Source: a bacterium (GTDB lineage Bacteria; Verrucomicrobiota; Kiritimatiellia; UBA8416; CAMZLY01). From it: a stretch of DNA of 9,525 nucleotides. Shown one piece after another: positions 6,614-9,525 of the stretch. A program made the translations under genes and the position numbers. Below the pieces are notes generated by a model, which saw nothing but the letters and a program-made list of their open reading frames with translations, was not told where the DNA came from and searched no databases. How positions within the stretch are numbered: position 1 is the first letter of the stretch; every line of letters starts with the position of its first letter. Where the stretch lies: positions 1 to 9,525 of the forward strand of contig DAOVUR010000053.1 of assembly GCA_030632465.1 (NCBI GenBank), given 5' to 3'.

Positions 6614-7603
6614 ATGAATAAGCCGGGAAGAAACGACCTCTGCTGGTGTGGCAGCGGGAAAAAATATAAAAAATGTCATCTGGGACGTGATGATGACCAT
6701 GATTTTACTGCTGATACTCACAAGGCCGGCCGAAACTTTGATATATTTGAGCCTTCTGTGATCCAGGGGAATGTTAGCCCTATGCGGATTGTGCCAGATA
6801 GTATACAGCATCCTCGCTATGCAAAAGATGGTGGTGGCGAAGGCAAGGGCCGTAAGATTTCAATTTTGAATGATGCTGAGCTGATAATAATGCGTGAGAC
6901 ATGCCGTGCTGCAAGGCGCGTATTGGAGAAAGGGCTCGCAGCCGTTGAGCCTGGTGTCACGACAGAGGATATTGACAAGATTGTTCATGAAGCATGTATT
7001 GCCGAAGGCGGATATCCTAGTCCACTAAATTATTATGGCTTCCCGAAAAGTGTCTGCACTTCTGTTAATGAGGTTATCTGTCACGGCATTCCTGATGACC
7101 GCCCTTTAAAGGAAGGTGATATTATTAATGTTGATGTTACGATCTATCTAAATGGATTTCATGGCGATTGCTCGGAGACGATAGCGGTAGGGCAGATTGA
7201 CAAGGCTTCGGCGGCGTTACTTGATGTTACACGCGAATGCTTGCAGATAGGTATTAATGCAGCGCAACCTGATGGTAGAATCCGAGATATTGGGCGTGCT
7301 GTGCAATCTTATGCGCACGGGCACGGCTATGGAGTTGTTCAAGCATATTGTGGACATGGCATAGGGAAAAAGTTTCATGTTGATCCCGTGGTGCCACATT
7401 TCTATGAGAAAAAAGAGCGTACAAAAATCAAGCCAGGCATGATTTTTACAGTAGAGCCTATGATCAGTATGCGGCAATGGGAGCATGAAACTTGGGACGA
7501 TGACTGGACTGCTGTTACGGTTGATAATAGACGTAGCGCGCAATTTGAACATACGATCTTGATAACTGAGGCAGGGCCGGAAATACTTACAAAGAGTAGT
7601 TAG
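6614..7603 (+). CDS. map: type I methionine aminopeptidase with N-terminal SEC-C zinc motif
   Basis: It removes the initiator Met from new proteins in the cytoplasm. Residues 7-22 (RNDLCWCGSGKKYKKCH) are a SEC-C motif with C10, C12, C21 and H22 as likely zinc ligands; the motif also occurs in SecA and in chlamydial MetAP, where it may aid ribosome or protein binding. A charged linker runs to about residue 80, followed by the pita-bread catalytic domain. The five metal ligands are D174 (NVDVT), D185 (HGDCSET), H248 (GHGIG), E281 (TVEPM) and E312 (QFEHT). Their spacing (11, 63, 33, 31) equals that of the E. coli ligands D97, D108, H171, E204 and E235. H157 (CHGIP) and H255 match the substrate-binding histidines. 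At 329 aa it exceeds the usual 250-260 because of the N-terminal extension. The ribosome site is weak (GAAGAGAG, 11 nt away), but this start keeps the whole SEC-C motif. Confidence 0.95.
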   Translation: MNKPGRNDLCWCGSGKKYKKCHLGRDDDHDFTADTHKAGRNFDIFEPSVIQGNVSPMRIVPDSIQHPRYAKDGGGEGKGRKISILNDAELIIMRETCRAARRVLEKGLAAVEPGVTTEDIDKIVHEACIAEGGYPSPLNYYGFPKSVCTSVNEVICHGIPDDRPLKEGDIINVDVTIYLNGFHGDCSETIAVGQIDKASAALLDVTRECLQIGINAAQPDGRIRDIGRAVQSYAHGHGYGVVQAYCGHGIGKKFHVDPVVPHFYEKKERTKIKPGMIFTVEPMISMRQWEHETWDDDWTAVTVDNRRSAQFEHTILITEAGPEILTKSS

Positions 7604-7672
7604 CCTGTAGGGATGGCAGGTTTTGCCGCCAATAGTGCGTATCTACTCTCTCCTCCGTTTCAGCTTATTTGA

Positions 7673-7725
7673 TCAGCATTGGAATGCCGATCTACTTTTT
7701 AGTAAAACAGCTTTCCATAGCTGTT
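7673..7725. repeat. 53-nt palindromic repeat unit, copy 1
   Basis: The unit matches 7737-7789 with one mismatch in 53 (T7691 versus C7755), period 64. It consists almost wholly of three inverted repeats: an 18-nt palindrome around GCATT-GG-AATGC (7673-7690, 7 of 8 pairs), TACT-TTTT-AGTA (7693-7704) and AACAGCT-TTCCAT-AGCTGTT (7706-7725, perfect 7-bp stem). The structure resembles REP/BIME-type intergenic elements, but the family is not one I recognise. Confidence 0.85.
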
Positions 7726-7736
7726 GGTTCATTGGG

Positions 7737-7789
7737 TCAGCATTGGAATGCCGACCTACTTTTTAGTAAAACAGCTTTCCATAGCTGTT
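7737..7789. repeat. 53-nt palindromic repeat unit, copy 2
   Basis: Second tandem copy of the unit at 7673-7725, separated from it by 11 nt. All three palindromes are retained; the single difference falls in the short gap after the first palindrome, so no stem is affected. Allowing two more mismatches, similarity reaches back a further 6 nt on the left. Confidence 0.85.
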
Positions 7790-7825
7790 ATTAGTTTGTG
7801 AAAATCCATTTGTATCATCATTTTC

Positions 7826-7855
7826 TTGCAAATATGCCCAAAAACTGCTTATATT
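7826..7855 (+). promoter_or_regulatory. candidate sigma70 promoter for purE
   Basis: TTGCAA (7826-7831) and TATATT (7850-7855) are separated by 18 nt and match the consensus hexamers at 4 of 6 and 5 of 6 positions. Transcription would start near 7862, giving a leader of about 50 nt. No purine riboswitch or PurR-type operator was recognised in the leader. Confidence 0.4.
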
Positions 7856-7913
7856 GCTAATTCTATATATAAAGAGATTTTTTCTGAAATAAACAAACAT
7901 TAGGAGACATATA

Positions 7914-8423
7914 ATGGCGAGCAAGAAACCTCAAGTTGGTATTGTTATGGGTAGTGATTCTGATTGGCCGATTGTGAAAAATGCGGTTGAGACTTTAAAT
8001 TCCTTTGGTGTTATTTCAGAAAGTAGAGTTATCTCTGCACATCGTACACCTGAACTTGCATCTGAATATGCGGCAACGGCTGCCAAGCGTGGCATCAAGG
8101 TTATCATTTCTGCTGCTGGCGGTGCTGCGCATCTTGGTGGCGTACTTGCTGCACACACTATCTTGCCAGTTATTGGTATTCCAATTAAGGGTGGCGCGCT
8201 TAATGGTATGGATGCTCTATTGGCAACTTTGCAGATGCCGTCAGGTATTCCTGTGGCAACAGTAACGCTCGGTAGTGCTGGGCCTATCAATGCTGCACTC
8301 TTGGCAGTACAGATGATGGCTCTCGGTGATCCTATTCTACGTAAGAAGATGGTTGCTCACAAACGCGCATTAAAGAAAAAAGTAGATGCTGGAAATAAAC
8401 GCGTACAGGATGATCTTGCATAG
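7914..8423 (+). CDS. purE: N5-carboxyaminoimidazole ribonucleotide mutase (class I PurE)
   Basis: It converts N5-CAIR to CAIR in de novo purine synthesis, in the cytoplasm. The 169-aa length is typical. Visible family motifs are GSDSDW (residues 13-18), SAHRTP (41-46, with the catalytic His H43), AAGGAAHLGG (67-76) and LQMPSGIPVATV (106-117). The family usually has Pro after AAHL; here it is Gly (G75), a mild departure. AGGAG lies 7 nt before the ATG, a strong site. No purK is adjacent, although a class I PurE normally depends on PurK. Downstream genes follow closely in the same direction, so purE probably leads a small operon with an S41-like protein and a Sua5-family gene. Confidence 0.95.
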   Translation: MASKKPQVGIVMGSDSDWPIVKNAVETLNSFGVISESRVISAHRTPELASEYAATAAKRGIKVIISAAGGAAHLGGVLAAHTILPVIGIPIKGGALNGMDALLATLQMPSGIPVATVTLGSAGPINAALLAVQMMALGDPILRKKMVAHKRALKKKVDAGNKRVQDDLA

Positions 8424-8452
8424 GAATTATAACGCACTTTATTGGATAAGAA

Positions 8453-9397
8453 ATGAAACATCAGCATATCATTACATTTATGTTATACGCACTATCAGCG
8501 GTGATCGCTGTTGGTGCGGTAACAGAAGATGATATCTATCGAGTATTTACTGAGAATAATATTACCTACGACTCAACGCTTGTACATATGGGCATGATTG
8601 AAGGTATGTTACGCACAGTTGATACGCGGGCACGCTTGTTGAGTAGTAATGATGTAGTGCGTCTAAATAGCTTGTCGGCCATTGAGTCCTCGGAAAAGCT
8701 GGGCACGACTATTGGATATATCAAGATCAATGGCTTATATAGTGAGAGTGGTGATATAATCTGTCGAGAGTTGACGAGTCATGCTAACCAAGAAGATATC
8801 GCTGGACAGATTCTCGATCTGCGTGGTGCTGATGGTGATGACCTAGATTCGGTTAATACCATTATTAATCTATTTGTAGCACCTACATCTTCGCTCTATC
8901 AGGTTGTTGATAATAGCGGTAGTGTAATTACTGAATATAACTCCCCTTCAAATAATGTTGTGAGGGACTATGAGCCATTAATGGTGTTAGTTGATAATGA
9001 TACGCACGATGCAAGTGAGGTGCTAGCCGCGGTCTTAAAGGGGCGCGATGGTGTTATGCTGATTGGGTCAACAACCCAAGGGCATCGTGGTTTGATGGAG
9101 GTAGTTCCTTTTTCGAAGTCTGAGTCATTATATATTGTTACTAAACATATCTTGCCAGTTGGGGTGAAGGACTCCTTTACTAATGGGGTCTCACCAGATG
9201 TTGTGGTTACTCAGGGTGTGCAGGTGGAGCAGAAGTTGCCGGTATCGGGCAAAGTGTTGATAGGTAAAGATGTATCCAAAAAAGCGCAGGCTGACCGCAA
9301 GATCATGGAGCGTGTTGTTAGTGATATCGTCTTGCGCCGCGCAACTGATATTCTGCTGGGGCTTAGTGCTGTGACAAGCGTAAACAGCAAAGAGTAA
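8453..9397 (+). CDS. secreted S41 (C-terminal processing peptidase)-like protein, probably catalytically inactive
   Basis: The 314-aa product begins with a signal peptide (hydrophobic residues 6-22, likely cut near VGA). The region from residue 25 to 70 resembles the N-terminal helical part of tail-specific proteases (IEGMLRTVDTRARLLS). IGYIKINGL (87-95), ILDLRGADGDDLD (120-132), LMVLVDNDTHDASEVLAAVL (176-195), IGSTTQG (204-210) and GVSPDVVV (245-252) follow the order of the S41 core. Active S41 enzymes have a Ser in SASASE and a Lys 25 residues on (S430 and K455 in E. coli Tsp). Here those positions read D186 and H211 with the 25-residue spacing kept, and the Tsp D441 position reads G197. 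The PDZ domain normally found between the N-terminal part and the core is absent. It is therefore probably a periplasmic pseudoprotease with a binding or regulatory role. It lies 29 bp after purE, and the next gene begins 4 bp after its stop. Confidence 0.7.
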   Translation: MKHQHIITFMLYALSAVIAVGAVTEDDIYRVFTENNITYDSTLVHMGMIEGMLRTVDTRARLLSSNDVVRLNSLSAIESSEKLGTTIGYIKINGLYSESGDIICRELTSHANQEDIAGQILDLRGADGDDLDSVNTIINLFVAPTSSLYQVVDNSGSVITEYNSPSNNVVRDYEPLMVLVDNDTHDASEVLAAVLKGRDGVMLIGSTTQGHRGLMEVVPFSKSESLYIVTKHILPVGVKDSFTNGVSPDVVVTQGVQVEQKLPVSGKVLIGKDVSKKAQADRKIMERVVSDIVLRRATDILLGLSAVTSVNSKE

Positions 9398-9401
9398 AAT
9401 A

Positions 9402-9525
9402 ATGAATAGTGAGCGTATGGATGCGGAGGTGAAAAAAGCTGTAGCGGCAATCAAGCAGGGGAAGCTGGCTGTTATCCCAACAGATACTCTTTATGGAATT
9501 GCGGCAGATCCAAATAATGATAAAG
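9402..9525 (+). CDS. Sua5/YciO/YrdC-family threonylcarbamoyl-AMP synthase, partial at N-terminus
   Basis: Only the first 41 codons are present. Residues 20-35 (GKLAVIPTDTLYGIAA) match the start of the YrdC fold, including the PTDT-YG motif that shapes the nucleotide and threonine pocket. The family makes threonylcarbamoyl-AMP for the t6A37 modification of ANN-decoding tRNAs. The ATG at 9402 has AAGAG 7 nt upstream and lies 4 bp after the stop of the S41-like gene, so the two are likely co-transcribed. A later ATG (9417) is a less likely start. Whether it is the short TsaC or the longer Sua5 form cannot be seen here. Confidence 0.85.
   Translation, partial: MNSERMDAEVKKAVAAIKQGKLAVIPTDTLYGIAADPNNDK

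Larger units (their letters stand above)
7604..7913. other. 310-bp non-coding spacer between map and purE
   Basis: Right after map, CCTG (7605-7608) and CAGG (7617-7620) could pair ahead of TTTT, a weak terminator at best. The middle holds a tandem pair of structured repeats (7673-7725 and 7737-7789). The last 120 bp are very AT-rich and carry the candidate purE promoter. I see no convincing gene here. Confidence 0.7.

Noticed and set aside
6407..6811. 134-codon open frame on the minus strand across the barrel-map junction
   Set aside because: It overlaps the end of the barrel gene and the SEC-C part of map, both well supported; its translation shows no family motif.
7605..7624. Possible terminator after map (CCTG/CAGG then TTTT)
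   Set aside because: The stem is only 4 bp with a 9-nt loop, too weak to list as a separate feature.
7684..7794. 36-aa open frame on the plus strand through the tandem repeats
   Set aside because: It has no ribosome site, and because the 64-nt period is not a multiple of three the two repeat copies are read in different frames, so it looks like a by-product of the repeat.
7667..7794. CRISPR-like array
   Set aside because: There are only two units, the spacing is 11 nt, each unit has three palindromes rather than one, and no cas gene is near.
7931..8290. 119-codon minus-strand frame and an 86-codon plus-strand frame inside purE
   Set aside because: Both are shadows of purE, whose motifs and ribosome site are clear.
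9191..9454. Two overlapping minus-strand open frames across the S41-like and Sua5-family genes
   Set aside because: They are antisense to two plus-strand genes with family motifs, and their translations are low-complexity without recognisable features.

Overview
The window looks like chromosomal DNA from a Gram-negative bacterium of the PVC group, perhaps Lentisphaerota or Kiritimatiellota. This is inferred from three things: two secreted formylglycine-type sulfatases beside a secreted glycosidase-like protein and an outer-membrane protein; a methionine aminopeptidase with an N-terminal SEC-C zinc motif, an arrangement also known from chlamydiae; and moderately AT-rich coding DNA with recognisable AGGAG ribosome sites. 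No species call is possible from the sequence alone.

Left part (1-6487): a secreted-enzyme locus. A GH42-like glycoside hydrolase, cut by the window edge, reads leftward from about 1239. Across a 186-bp divergent spacer, three genes read rightward: a 535-aa sulfatase, a 794-aa sulfatase and a 323-aa SphA/Phenol_MetA_deg-type outer-membrane protein. The last two overlap by 4 bp (ATGA). A strong hairpin separates the two sulfatases, so the distal pair may be expressed at a different level from the first. The two sulfatases have dissimilar mature sequences but nearly the same signal peptide, including a 28-nt identical stretch of DNA. The likely joint role is desulfation and hydrolysis of a sulfated carbohydrate or other sulfate ester outside the cytoplasm, with the outer-membrane protein as a possible uptake channel.

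Right part (6488-9525): housekeeping genes. First comes a SEC-C-methionine aminopeptidase. A 310-bp spacer follows, holding a tandem pair of 53-nt repeats, each built of three consecutive palindromes. Then comes a likely operon: purE (purine synthesis), a secreted S41/tail-specific-protease-like protein whose Ser, Lys and Asp catalytic positions all appear replaced, and the start of a Sua5/YrdC threonylcarbamoyl-AMP synthase gene cut by the window end.

The most unusual items are the apparent S41 pseudoprotease, the palindrome-packed tandem repeat, and the shared sulfatase signal-peptide segment. I saw no tRNA, rRNA, CRISPR array, transposase or phage gene.
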